64,000 nucleotides of DNA, taken from contig CM043963.1 of NCBI GenBank assembly GCA_014529385.2, positions 68,371,912 through 68,435,911 on the forward strand, given 5' to 3'. This DNA comes from Adiantum capillus-veneris. Taxonomy: Eukaryota; Streptophyta; Polypodiopsida; Polypodiales; Pteridaceae. Both the position numbers and the translations under genes were made by a program. Below the pieces are notes generated by a model. That model saw only the letters and a list, made by a program, of their open reading frames with translations. It was not told the DNA's origin and did not search any database. This document shows, piece after piece, positions 10,448-22,645 of the stretch (its first letter is position 1; each line of letters opens with the position of its first letter).

Positions 10448-13400
10448 AGTATGTGGATTCAGGTGCCTCTAATCACATGAAGTCTCGTGGAGATTGGTTT
10501 AGAGATATGCGCAAACCAGATGTGCCAGGCTATGTGCAGACAGGAGATGACACAGCTCACCCCATTGCTCATGTAGGGGACATACCTCTAAATACGAAGA
10601 GTGGGAAATCAAAGTACTTAGCAGATGTACTTCATGTCCCAAAAATTACAAAAAATCTTGTTTCTGTTGGACAAATGGTTGAGCAGGGTTTGCAGGTTCG
10701 CTTCAATCCGAATGGTTGTTATGTAGAAGATTTCCAAAATGGCTGTAAGCTGATCACAGAGGGCAAATGTGTGGGCAGAATGTTTACGCTAAATGTAGAC
10801 ATGCCTGAGGTAAAAGCTGCATTTTTTGCACAAGGCACAGGTGTTGTGGCTGATGTTGACATTTGGCACAAACGCATTGGCCATGTCAATGAGCAGAGAT
10901 TGCGCAGCATGCAATCAAAACAGATTGTAAAAGGTTTGCCCAAATTCAAGGTGGATGGTATGCATAAAGTGTGTGCAGCATGCCAGTTTGGAAAACAATC
11001 AAAGGGCTCATTTCCACATGAGCGCAATGTATGTAAAAAGCCACTTGAGGTGGTGCACACAGATGTTTGGGGTCCAACCAATACTGCAAGTATACATGGT
11101 TGCAGGTATTATGTCTCTTTCATTGATGACCATACAAGGAAAGTATGGGTCTACTTCATGCGTAACAAAAGTGAAGTGTTTGGTCACTTTCAAGACTTCA
11201 AAGTCATGATTGAGAAGGAGACAGATATGCGAATCAAGACATTGAGGTTAGATGGAGGGGGAGAGTACTTCTCCAATGATTTTTCAAATTTTCTGCGAAT
11301 GCATGGTATACGCAGGCAGTTTACATGCAGATATACTCCACAACAGAATGGGGTCGCAGAAAGGAAAAACAGGCACATTGCAGAGGTTGCACATGCATTG
11401 ATGAATGAGAAGAACATGCCTCATCATTTCTGGGCTGAAGCCGTAAATACAGCTGTGTACATCATGAACAGGACACCTACAGCCACGGTGCATGATGTAA
11501 CACCTGAGGAAAAGTTTACAGGTACAAAGCCTGATTTGGCACACTTGAAAGTGTTTGGCTGCATAGCTTACGTGCATGTACCAGATGAGTTGCGTAGGAA
11601 ATTGGATCCTAAAGCAGAGAAATGTATTCTTGTGGGATATTCCCTTGAACTACAGGTGCTACAATCCTACTACACAATAATTACGAGTGAGCAGAGATGT
11701 AGTCTTTGATGAGATGAGCAGCTGGTACAGTAATGCACATGGCACTATTGGGGCTGATGTAAAAGATGATGTGGTTGTACAAAATGTGAGGCCACAGTCA
11801 CAGGTTTTGAGTGGACCACAAGAGTCCTCTTCTCGTGGCTCTGTTGAGAAACCATGGAATGGTAGACTACATACGCAAGTTACTCCACCAACATGTACAG
11901 GGAATGTATCACGAAAAGGAAAGGAAAAGGTTGATGAACCTCCCTTTATGGCTGATGCATCATCAAGTTTTTCACATGTAGACATGGATTCAGATGGTTC
12001 TTAACAAAGTCTTGATGAGGAATTTGAAATTCCGGCTCTCAGGACACCTGGTGTAAGGAAAGTACAAGAAGATGCTAGAGGGCAAAGGAGTGACCCAGGA
12101 CCGCGCAGATCTAATAGAGTCAGAAATCCAGTTCAGAAATTGACTTATGATGCGTATCTAGCGCATCACCAAGCCTACATGGCTAAGGTGATACAGGATG
12201 TGGAGCCCACATGTTTTGAGGATGCAGTTGGAAATGTGCATTGGGATGATGCAATGAATGAAGAGATGGCTGCATTGGAAGCAAACGACACATGGGAGTT
12301 GGTGCCATTGCCAAGTGGCAAGAAAGCTATTGGCTATAAATGGGTGTATAAAACCAAGCATAAGGCTGATGGTAACATTGAGCGTCACAAGCCAAGGCTG
12401 GTCGCAAAGGGTTATGCACAGACGTATGGCATAGACTATGAGGAGACCTTTGCTCCAGTGGCAAAGATGACGACTGTGAGAGTTGTCATAGTAGTGGCTG
12501 CATCTAGAGGATGAATTATGCATCAAATGGATGTAAATAATGCCTTCTTGAATGGTGAGTTGCAAGAGGAAGTGTATATGGATCAGCCACCTGGTTATGT
12601 CGATCCAGGTTACCCATATTATGTATGCAGATTTCTCAAAGCTTTGTATGGTTTGAAGCAGGGCTCTAGAGCATGGTATGACAGGATTGCCAAGTATCTT
12701 GTCAGTATTGGTTTTAGGAGAGCTCATGCTGATCATTCACTCTATGTACGTGAGAGTGATGTGGGGATTGTGGTCATTACCATATATGTAGATGACCTTA
12801 TTATTGTGGGTGACAATGCTATGGAGATTGACCATGTGAAGGGTCTTCTCAAATAGGAGTTTGAAATGAAAGATTTGGGCGAGTTACGCTACTTTCTTGG
12901 CATTGAGGTGATCAGGAATCCAGAGGGTGTATGGATGTCACAGAGACAGTATGCTTTGGACATGTTGTCAAAGTATGGTATGGCTGATTTTAAGCCAATT
13001 TCTATTCCCTTGGATGTGAATGCAAAGCTGAGTGCAGAGAAGGGTGATGTTGTTGAGGATGTCAATATGTACAGGAAGATGGTGGGTAGTCTAATCTACT
13101 TGACTATCACGAGGCCAGACTTGAGCTACAAAGTAGGCTTGGAGAGTCAGTTCATGCAGCTTCCGAGGAAGCCACATTTGGATGGAGTACGACGCACACT
13201 TAGGTAAGTGCAAGGGACTCTTGACTACGCATTGTTCTATGCAGCAGATGTGCCATTAGCATTGTATGGGTATACAGATGCAGATTGGGCAGGTAGCATT
13301 GTTGATAGGAGATCTACGAGTGGCTTCATGTTCTCTTTTGGGAGTGCTGCTATTACTTGGAGCAGAAAAAAGCAGCCTACGGTTGCTTTATCGAGCACAG

Positions 13401-13771
13401 AGGCCGAGTACAGAGGTGCAGCAGTTGCGGCGTGCGAGGTAGCTTGGCTACGCACATTACTTGAGGACTTGGGAGTGCAAGTGGACCAGCAGATTTTCAT
13501 CCATTGTGACAACCTCAGCAGCATGCAGTTGGCTAGGAACCCAGTGTTCCATGCCAGGACCAAACACATAGAGGTCCATTACCACTACGTTCAAGAGCGA
13601 GTGTTGGCGGGCGACATCAACTTGGTCTACGTCAGCATAGAGGAGCACATAGCGGATATCTTTACCAAGGCCCTCAGAGATGAGAAGCTTCGACGTTTCC
13701 GGACTATGCTTGGACTCTACGACATGCAGAGCTTGAGGGGGAGTGTTGAGATGTCGAGCTCTACATCTTGA
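10448..13771 (+). pseudogene. copia pol: protease, integrase, RT, RNase H, with stops and frame changes
   Basis: Protease begins YVDSGASNHM at 10450, right after a TAG at 10448 where relatives have Trp. GAG-pre-integrase (IWHKRIGHVNEQRL) and the integrase core follow (HTDVWGP, IDDHTRKVWVY, TPQQNGVAERKNR). Frame shifts at about 11650 with a small deletion. RT has WVYKTKHKADGNIERHK, QMDVNNAFLNG, YGLKQGSRAWYD and YVDDLIIVG (near 12785). RNase H has DADWAG and the HIEVHYHYVQERV tail, ending in the 3' LTR. Stops occur near 12002, 12512 (Trp to TGA), 12854 (Gln to TAG by comparison) and 13205 (Tyr to TAA by comparison). Not functional. Confidence 0.9.
13731..13743 (+). other. copia polypurine tract
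   Basis: gcttgagggggag lies directly before the 3' LTR, the expected place for the plus-strand primer. Confidence 0.85.
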
Positions 13772-14065
13772 GCTGGCATCCACTACGGGTCTTGGCCGCT
13801 TACGACATTTACTCACTGGCGCGTTAGGTGACCGACACGGAGGATCTCTTCCAGTGATTCTACAGCTGGACTACACTTATAGTGCCAGCGTAGTACGCTT
13901 CTAGTGAGTTCCCACTCAGTGGCCGCATGTACATATGTGCTACTTTTCAGGTTTAGCACTTAGTCATTTTGTACTCTCTTTACTGTAAAGAAGAAGAAGA
14001 AGCTTTCCATCTCTGTGTGCTTTGTGCTTGTCTTGTGTAGCTCTCTTGCATCCTCATTCTTTACA
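13744..14065 (+). repeat. copia 3' LTR
   Basis: 322 bp, same length as the 5' LTR. It differs at about ten positions, concentrated in the first 200 bp. It is followed by TAAC. Confidence 0.95.
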
Positions 14066-14069
14066 TAAC

Positions 14070-15085
14070 CATGCCGGTGCGAGAACTAAGAATGTCCATA
14101 AAGGCGTCTAAGCCCTTTCTGCCCGCATACTCGTGCTCGTACGGTGTGGGGTCACGACCATCGACCACTGTTCAAAACATACAAAGAATAGTTATGTTAG
14201 AAATTAAAAGTACAATTATCCATAACTACCAAACCTAAAGGGCAATGCAAAAACACTTACAAGATCGGCCTCAAATGATGCCCACCCATTGCTCCCCAAG
14301 TGGGTAAGCTCCCTGCCTCTACTCACGCTTTGGCTACCTCCTTTTCTTGCTTCCACTTGTCAGAATTCTTGCGCGCTACTCGCTTTGCATTCTTTGGCCA
14401 GCCAATCTGGCTTATTCCACCAATGCTTTGTTGTTGTTTGGACTTCAAACCACTTGTGCTTGTAGTATTCGGGCATTTTCACCTTCATCAAATATTCTTT
14501 GAAGCGCTCATCCCAACTTGACACGGGAAACTTGTCATGCAGCATGCTGATGACTCTGTCTTTTAATTCATTTGGCACTTCACTCTAGGTGTGTAGTATG
14601 TACTGTCAAAACACCTGAGAGCAAAGGCCGCACATGTACGAGATCACCTTCTTGCCGTCGTTATCCAAGATGATGTCACCGCTGATATTGATCGAGTACG
14701 ATAAGCCCTCTTGCCTGTGACGTGTGAACCTGGGTGTCTCAGCAGGGGTCTCAAGTGGTGTATCTAGTGGCGTCTCGATGGGGGTACAAACGACAGGTGC
14801 CTCCACTGGAGTCTGGGCCTCAAAGCGAGGAGTGTCGACTAGGGTGACTCTTGGAGGAGTAGCGATTGGTGTGTAGCCAGGAACGGCCGATAGCCATGCA
14901 AAACCTGGAGTAGATGGCAATGTTGTGGCTAGTGTGGGGGTAGGCAAAGAAGGGAAAGGTAAGGAGCCTCGTTGACTATGAGGCAGTGTCGAAGCATCAA
15001 TGGCGGAATCTCCACAGCAACCGCCACCGCCACCACTAGAACATTGGTGCCTAGAAGAGTGTGTAGATCGTCTCGTTGACATCAA
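14070..15085 (-). pseudogene. Transposase_24-like (Ptta/En/Spm type) transposon protein, 5' exons
   Basis: On the minus strand an ATG at 15085 begins MSTRRS and a Ser/Gly-rich head, then a Pro/Thr-rich segment with repeated TPxETP motifs (about residues 90-135). It continues in the same frame, through TGA at 14606 and TAG near 14590, into VPNELKDRVISMLHDKF, KHKWFEVQ and NKPDWLAK, ending at TGA near 14362. This tryptophan-spaced pattern matches the plant Transposase_24 family found beside TNP2 in CACTA elements. A further exon, 14167-14070, encodes DGRDPTPYEHEYAGRKG. Three in-frame stops and the copia insertion make it a pseudogene. The phase between 14276 and 14167 does not join cleanly, so one indel is likely. 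Confidence 0.55.
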
Positions 15086-16900
15086 ACTCTCGAGCGCACT
15101 AAGTGCTCAAAATGGAGGGAGACGGTGAAGGAGTGAAATGACGGGACGATGCTCCAAAGCGATGACTCTCCTTCTACCACCTCCTCTGCTAGGGTGACAA
15201 GGAAGAAAGAAATTGATCATCATCCATACCTGCATTAAATACACAAACATTAAATCTTAATGATGAATGGAGAAGAAAAACTGATCAATTTATAATTTGA
15301 TTAAACAAAATTTAAATTTCTCAAGTATAGCATATAGACAAGAATGCAAAAAACTCCACATGAATACAATATATATTATAAAAAGGAGCAAAATTGCTCA
15401 AATACAATGTTTATGGCTTTAAGAGGTCTCTCTCTCATCCTCGCATAACTCAGCATAACTCCCTATGTCTATATAAAGGTCTCCATTTAGGAAGATTTCC
15501 TCTGTTTCATTTTGTAGATCCTTTGCATGCATCCCATAGAGAGTAGCAATGCCAGCAGGCTCGTCTTGTACTACCTCAAAAGATTCCAACTTAGCATCCT
15601 CTCCGATGTCCATTGATGCCACTGTCGTTCCGTGGCACGTACATAGTGTGAAATAAAAACATTCACCTCACTTTTGACACTTCTCAATGCATGGAAAGAA
15701 AAACAATAATGTACATATCGTGATATGTGCTAAAGCGGCTACTGCGGTTGCTATCATGTACATACCTATCCGGGGAGTCGTGGCCCTGGATGTGGCTCAT
15801 TTGCGTGCTTTTTCACTTGATAAGATGCCTAATTTCGATTGAAAATGTACATATTCCAAGTGTTTCATGGTGGAACACTCATCTCGCCTACAAAGACTGA
15901 TGCGGACAAAAAATGTCAAAAATAACAGCTAACAGGCGCCGTTGCAGAATTGCATGGAAAGTGACTCAAAATGGTATATGGATGAAAAATAATGCTTATC
16001 TATGCTTTTTATGCTTATGCAAGTGATCCCACAAATTCAGGGATTTTCTTGACTCCGTTTGGGATTTTTCACATAAAAAATGACATTTTTTGGGTAAAAA
16101 ATGACCTGAAAATGGCCTAGTTTTGATCCATAGTGGCAAAATGGCCCACAGCAGCTCATATTGCCGTGGGGAACAAAGATAAGGGAGTTTTTTACAAAAA
16201 AAAACCAGAAATTTTTCTCTGCTATTCAATAGCTTCCATGGTTGCCCAATCTATGTGTGTTGCAGTCCCGCCTCTTCGCAATCTTGTATCTGAGCTTTTG
16301 AGGGAGTGAATTAGGGTTTCCCCTTATCAAAATGGTGTGTGGGTTTCAATTTAGAAGCTCTTAAATCTCTGAAAACTCAGCAAATGGTCGCCGTGAAGGT
16401 GGAAGCTCGTGTGTTCGTTTCAACTGTTTGATGCTACGACTATGTAATTGGGGGCGAGGCTACATGATACCACCAAAGAGGTTTGGGTTTTGATTGAGAA
16501 TTGTGTTTGTATGAGCATTGAGGTTTTATGTCTGAACATTTAATGTTCCTAATTGATCTATAAAGTAAAATTGGATGTGATTTGATGGTCCTTTCATCAT
16601 AATCTTGACTACCAAAACAAGCACGTTCCAAGCACAATAGCAAAGAGGGTTTGTGACATTTTTTTCACGAACGCTCTTAGAGTTCAAACCATCTTTAGGA
16701 AGAGGGTTGGTGATTCTACATAAATGCTTTTTCATAAATTTTTTGTGACTCTCATCAAGAACTCTCACAGTCATAGGTTCCGCACCTTCCCAGCTAGACC
16801 GCACACATTCCGACATTTCTGGTGAACCCGATGCGAAGTTGCTGGGGTGGGAGTTTGTGAATTGATCTAGACACTTTGTTAACCATGGAGAAAAATCAAG
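15086..16900. other. Non-coding stretch with a weak minus-strand ORF
   Basis: Nothing firm is seen. A 67-codon minus-strand frame (15622-15419, VVQDEPAGIATLYGMHAKDL, acidic) lies upstream of the Transposase_24-like gene. It could be the tail of a partner transposase, but no family motif is visible. The rest is AT-rich. Confidence 0.35.
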
Positions 16901-16939
16901 AGACACAACAATAGTGCTCTATTTCCTACTATTAGTGAG

Positions 16940-17450
16940 AAGCAGCCAAAACCTTCTATTGTAGCTTCTAAGGATGATGGGTCTATGCTTGAAGAACTTG
17001 TGAAGGACATACATGAGCTGAAATTAAAGCTAGCAAGTCTTGAAGAAAAGGGGTACGTCTGGACAGTCATCAAGTCAAAGACCTCAAAACAGAGAGGGAT
17101 TTGTAAATAGGTGCATCTGGTGTGACAACCCAGACCATCCAAGAAGGGACTGTGAAAGATTCAAAGATGCCTTGGGTAAAGATCTTGTCTTCTTCAAAGA
17201 AGGGAAGATACATCTTAGTGAAACAGGGAAGCCCTTCGCGACCAACTTTGGCAAAGGAGGGATGAAAAAGCTAGTTGAGGACATGGAAACCAGTCATGCT
17301 ATCTCAATGGTTAAAGCAGCAGCATTTGGCTTAAAGGCTGGTCCAGTCATGATCAAAGGGTCAAAATATATTGAAGACGTGAGTGAGGATGGTAAAGATG
17401 TCTGGCCATCGGCGATGGAGTTAGCTATGAAGGGAAAGTTGACTAAATAA
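16940..17450 (+). pseudogene. gypsy gag fragment with CCHC knuckle
   Basis: The coiled segment GSMLEELVKDIHELKLKLAS is followed, after a frame change near 17045, by a Ser/Gln-rich linker and the knuckle CIWCDNPDHPRRDC (C-x2-C-x4-H-x4-C). Downstream are FKDALGKDLVFFKEGKIHL and METSHAISMVKAA, which I do not assign to a domain. The frame ends at 17450. Sequence up to about 17590 still looks gag-like in other frames (LETGWNEPVDALSVHAY). Confidence 0.65.
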
Positions 17451-17605
17451 GTGTTACATGAAGCAGGAGATTGTATCCGTCTTGAGACTGGGTGGAATGA
17501 ACCTGTAGATGCTTTGTCAGTGCATGCCTACATTGCAAAGTGCTGAGGAAACAAGGCACTTTTTGAAGAAAAACGTAGGAGAGAAAATGGGAATGCAAGT
17601 TTGGG

Positions 17606-18400
17606 GTGCCATTGGAGCTACTTTTAGATAAGAGGCCAGGATTTAGAGCTAAACTACTAGACTTTTTATGCGCAAAGATGAAGATTAGGCACCAGCATAC
17701 CACTCCTTATTACCCACAATGTAATGGCTTAAATGAAAGATTCAATTGTGAGTTGGTACAAATTCTTTCAAAAGTGACAGAGCACCAAGGAAAGAATTGG
17801 GATTTGGAATTTCCTAGTGCATTATGGGCTTACCGTACTTTGGTAAAGATAGGTACAGTGTTTACTCCATTTCATTTGGTATATGGAAAGGAAGCACTAT
17901 TGTCTGTGGAAGTAGAGTTGCCTGTAGTCAAGATGTTAGAAAAGTTGCTTGGGCCGCCTAGTGATGCGTTCAAAGAGAGGCTCTTACAATTACACGAGCT
18001 TCAACTGGATAGGATGAGTGCATTGGAACATTATGGGCAAATGCAGGATAAGGCTTTAGCAAAGATAAATGAAAAGGTCAAAAGTAAGGGTATCAAGAAG
18101 CATGACTTGGTTTTGTGCTACAACAGTAAGCTGGACAACACCTTCCAAAAGAAGTTTCAAATTAAGTGGGAAGGCCCTTTCAAGGTAGTGGAGTGTTTTC
18201 CAAATGGTACATATCAGCTGGCTAGCCTGGATGGGATTCTACATAAGTCACGGGTAAATGGCTTGCGTCTTAAATTGTATCATGCTAGACTAATGATGGT
18301 GGAGCAAGATGAGTTGTCTGTGGAGCAAGTAATGTTGGTGAGGGATGAGGAGACTTGTGACGCGGCAAGTCTCATATCTCTTTTTGCTGATCATGAATGA
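17606..18400 (+). pseudogene. gypsy integrase C-terminal half
   Basis: An open frame of 264 codons begins inside the integrase core: LLDKRPGFRAKLLDFLCAK, then TTPYYPQCNGLNERFN, which carries the catalytic Glu of the D,D-35-E core in its NER motif. ALWAYRT, TPFHLVYGKEALL and a C-terminal domain with KWEGPFKVVECFPNGTYQLA follow. The first catalytic Asp and the zinc-binding domain are absent. The long open frame with an N-terminal truncation implies a deletion junction near 17595. Confidence 0.8.
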
Positions 18401-19483
18401 TCTAGCAGGCTAGGGGATGGGAAAATTATGTTATCAGTTTTTTGGAAGAAGTGATTGCACATATGTACATACACCTGCATGGTGCATCAAATAAAGGATT
18501 GCCCATTTTCCAATGCCATGTGATTACGTGGGGCCCACATGTGTACAGGTAGGGCAGCATGTACATAGTGCATCGATTTTCACTATCACCAGTACCAGTG
18601 TGTTTTTTCTATAATAATGAGGAGTTGGTAGCGCATAAAAATTCTCAAGGAATCTATCCGTGGGCCGATGCCATGAGGTAAGTAGGTGTGTCAGATGGCA
18701 TCTAGTGGCTTCAGGAGGTCAAATGGGGTCAATACTTGCCGTGGATAAGTACGGACAGAATGTGGGTGTTTTCTTGCGATGATTATATAGAAAGTTCATC
18801 ATGAGGACCATATTTTGGGGTCACTTCATGTGGTGACGAGATGCATTATTGGAAAAAGTTGAGGGCCAATTGTGCGGATGGATGCAGCAGGGTGACATTG
18901 CGAGGCAACTTTTTGGCCTGTTCGGGGTCTGTTTGAGGTCAACTAAAAGACCAAAGGTGCCCAAGTAATAAAGCTAAGTGTGGGAACTGAAAAACCTGAG
19001 AGAAGACCAGAAAAAACGTGGAGAGAAGAGGAAGAACAACCGCAAGTGAGTTTTTGCCGTTTTTGGAGCCTGTTTTGGCCATAAACTGCTCATTTGAGGT
19101 CGGATTTGAGCACTGTGACATTGTAGACTGGGGTTTTGGGCCGTTTTGGACGCGATGGCATTGTGCATTTTTCCAAATTACTCACTATTTTTCTAATGTT
19201 TTGGCCGTGTAAGTTTCTCTTATGAGTGAAGCTTCTGGTCCAATTTGTGATTGTATCTGGAATATTTTACCCGTATTGTGTGAGCTATTTGCCCCATTGG
19301 TGTTGGCCCAAGCTCAATTGTATATAAACATAAAAAATTCTCTTCTTTTGAGCTGAGTTTTTTGGGTGTGTGTGTGTGTGTCTCTATGTGTGGAGTGGAC
19401 AAATGGATAGTCTCTCTCATGTCACTCCATCGGTGTGTTCACTGTCTCGACCAGGTGGGTTTTGTAAGCTGAGTGGTGCCCCA

Positions 19484-19537
<54 letters not shown>

Positions 19538-20470
19538 CATCCCAAGAGTGTGTGTCCGGGTCATTACAGAGGTGTTGTGTGTGTTTCCATCCCGCTCACA
19601 ACATGTTGAGCTTGAAATCTCAACAACAACTGGAAGAATGAATCCACCCTATCTGGGGAGTATAACATTAAAGGAGGAGACATGAAAGATGATAAAAGAG
19701 AGATTTAACATATGGGACCCCTTCACCATTTGGAAAGTAGAAATGAGAGACCAGATTAACCCTAAAGGGGTGATCTGGGACAATGGAAGACCTTTTCTTT
19801 CCATCCCCTGATACCTCCCATCCCCTTCCATCCATTGAAGCTTAATAATAGATGTGGGTAAGATAGGACATAAAACAATCTATACTATATATGAAGCAAT
19901 GAAGGAGAGACCCTCCATGTGTCACTCACTCCTTCACTTAAAAGAAAACCTCTCTAAAATGCAAAAGGGTTGTAAGAATTAACAAGCAGCTTCTCAGCTT
20001 TTGTTTGAATGTAAAATCAAGAGAATTTCCTTTTCTTTAGTAGTAGAAAGTGTTTTAGTAATAGAAAGTCAAAGACTTCCTACTCTAAATAGAAAAATGT
20101 ATTGTTTAAATGCACATAAAAAAAAGGAGATAAATTTAGTGGAGATTTTATTATTTAATGAAAATTTAAATTTTGAAGATATATTTGGTTTTATCTTTTC
20201 AAGAGGTTTTTTTCAAGACCAATATTGATTTTAAAAAAATAAAGTTTTTATTTCTTTAAAGAGATTGGAAAAAAAAAAGTTTGTGTGGTGTCGGCTTGGG
20301 GTAGTTTCACTTTGAGAAATACATGCAAATGAAGAAGTAGTTATCCATGTTATTGACCATGAATATGAGAGAGAATATGAGAGAGAGAGAGAGAGAGAGA
20401 TATATTTTCCTTTCAAGCTCATAGGGCTCCGTCTCACCAAGGACACCCTTCAAGCCCTTCAAATTTTTCG
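18401..20470. other. Non-coding, probable LTR remnant and microsatellites
   Basis: No gene is seen. A purine-rich run ggctaggggatggg at about 18409 could be a PPT of the deleted gypsy element, with its LTR following, but no 5' partner was found. It contains (TG)n at 19486-19535 and (GA)n at 20378-20402. Confidence 0.4.
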
Positions 20471-20471
20471 C

Positions 20472-20495
20472 GGGGGGGGGGGGGGGGGGGGGGGG
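20472..20495 (+). repeat. Run of 24 consecutive G
   Basis: Uninterrupted G between ttcgc and tcactt. Such a tract can form a G-quadruplex and is also a common site of sequencing or assembly error. Confidence 0.85.
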
Positions 20496-20515
20496 TCACT
20501 TAATATTTATGCGAC

Positions 20516-20676
20516 TATCACGTGAGTACATCAGAAGGTGTTATTAATTTTTTTCTCACATTTTTACATACAGAAGGGTACCATAAGATGTAATTGGAAA
20601 AAAAATTATTGATTGAATTATTTGTCAAAAATTCACAGATAAGGAGTTTAAAAATAGTCCTTGAATGCACGTGATA
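20516..20676. mobile_element. Small inverted-repeat element (MITE), copy 1
   Basis: The ends tatcacgtg and cacgtgata are inverted. TA lies at each outer edge, fitting a TA target duplication as in Tc1/mariner-type elements. A related sequence with the same ends and spacing lies at 30509-30663, inside the Tat element. Confidence 0.45.
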
Positions 20677-21281
20677 TACAAAACTTATATATGGTGACTC
20701 CCGAATCAATTTTCCAAGATAATACGGTTTTATTTGAGTAATAGTGTATTTTTAAAAGGGTCGCTAACGTTTTTCACCCATAGAAAATAAATAAAATGCC
20801 CAACAAAAAGCAATTGTCACATTGGTACCCAAATAGGGAGAGAGATTTCCCAATTGACGTACATTTTACCAGTTCTTGGATATTTTGTACTTTTTATTTT
20901 TAAGAGTTAAACCATGGGCCATGCTTAAAAATCAATAAATTCTCTAAATTTTGATAGGCAAATGTGTGTATCAAAAATCAGCCACACACACACACAGAAA
21001 TGTTTTAGCGTCCAATGAATGATGAAACAAGCAGAAGGAAGAAGAGGAGAAAGAGAGAAGAAAATGTTTAAGGGTGTAAGAACAATCTAAAAAGACGTTA
21101 AGGTTACAAAGCAAGTCTTTAACACTTGAATATCTATGGGAAGGAAGGGGGGAGAGAGAGAGAGAGAAAGAAGAAGAGAAAGAATAATAATAATAAAATA
21201 AATTAATCCCTTAGAAACAATCTTGGAAGATATATCTAGCAACTTGGGTGAGAATAAAGTTATTTTTGTTTCATCTTTTAA

Positions 21282-21377
<96 letters not shown>

Positions 21378-21489
21378 TGCGCGCGCACGCACACACACAC
21401 ACGTCTTGAAAAAAGAAGAATTTAAAATGTTGTAGAAGCCATCCAATGAGATCTCAAAGATCTATTCGATGGTTTGAAGGTCAAGACCT

Positions 21490-21545
<56 letters not shown>

Positions 21546-21734
21546 CCAATCATAGTCATCTATACTTTTCTTTACATAGATTGAGAAAAAAGAATTTTCT
21601 CATCCTTTTCATGCATTGACTTAAGGTCATCACTTTAACCACAGTGCCAATTTGGCAACTACTATACCACAAAGCCAAGCCGTATGTGTATGCACACATT
21701 AGCTCCATGCAAATTGCTATCCATCTAATACACG

Positions 21735-21770
<36 letters not shown>

Positions 21771-21784
21771 GCGGGGGGGGGGGG
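21282..21784. repeat. Cluster of (CT)n, (AC)n, (GA)n and (GT)n tracts
   Basis: (CT)n then (AC)n at about 21284-21401, (GA)n at 21490-21542, and (GT)n followed by 12 G at about 21735-21784. No coding content; the translated open frames are repeat products. Confidence 0.9.
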
Positions 21785-22645
21785 CACGAAAGAATATGTA
21801 TGTACATATCTTTATACATATATGTATATATGTAGTATGTATATGTATGTGTGTGTGTGTAGTCAAGTAGGGTATGATGCTTATATTCTCGAATTTTCAA
21901 GGAACCTAATGTGTACACAAAAAGAGGTTGTCCTACATAGCCTCAATGTCCAATTGCTTATTTAATAGAGCAACGATTAAGCCGAACGGTTGGTACAATA
22001 TACATTGTGTGTAAGGAAATAGGCTAAAGCTGGTTGAATACAATCTTCTCTCTCAATGAGGAATATGCTTTTGTAAGTAGAGGATAGAGATAGATAGAGA
22101 TCAATGGCATGCATGATTTTAGTCTCATGGTCTCAATTTTACACCACGTCCTTCACTTTAGCATAATGGTCAAACTCCTATAAAAATAAACAATTGAGCA
22201 ACCTTACTTTGCTTTCGTTTCTATCACATTTTAAGATCCAAATGATGTGAAAATGTACATGAACAAATAGTGTGCACCTTATCATACTAAGTTTCTTACG
22301 TCTTGTTGTGATTAGGTGATGATGTAAACCATTACCATGCTTGTGAAAATAGATAGAGATCAAAGAGAAGCATCTAGAGAGCATCATAGATGTAATCACA
22401 TTCTTAATATTCAAAGAACGTCAACTCATCTCTTTGAAACATGAAGCTTTTTTGGTACATTGGAAACTATGAGCCCTTATATTTTCAGAACTCTAGTCTT
22501 AGACATGAAAAGTTTTATAATTACACATTGTAGCAATTATGGTCCTTCACCTTTAAAACCTGATGGCTTACCTAGTTTGTACTTCTTGACTTGGTAGCAC
22601 TTTTGTCAACTCTAGGTAGACCAAGGGAAAGATGGTCTTCCTGCC

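Larger units (their letters stand above)
8828..14065 (+). mobile_element. Complete-length Ty1/copia retrotransposon, coding-defective
   Basis: It is bounded by two 322-bp LTRs that start TGTTG and end TTACA, with tRNA-iMet PBS, PPT and a gag-pol of copia order (protease, integrase, RT, RNase H). A 4-bp TAAC flanks both ends (8824-8827 and 14066-14069), consistent with a target-site duplication. About ten LTR differences, counted by eye, suggest about 3 percent divergence. Pol has two frame changes and several stops. The element is inserted into the Transposase_24-like pseudogene. Confidence 0.95.
16905..18400 (+). mobile_element. Internally deleted gypsy element (gag knuckle joined to integrase end)
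   Basis: A gag C-terminal half lies a few tens of bases before an integrase C-terminal half. Protease, RT, RNase H and the first half of integrase are missing. Limits are only those of the recognisable protein sequence; LTRs were not established. Confidence 0.75.

Noticed and set aside
12158-12736. Minus-strand frame of 192 codons in the copia RT region
   Set aside because: Antisense shadow of the conserved RT coding sequence.
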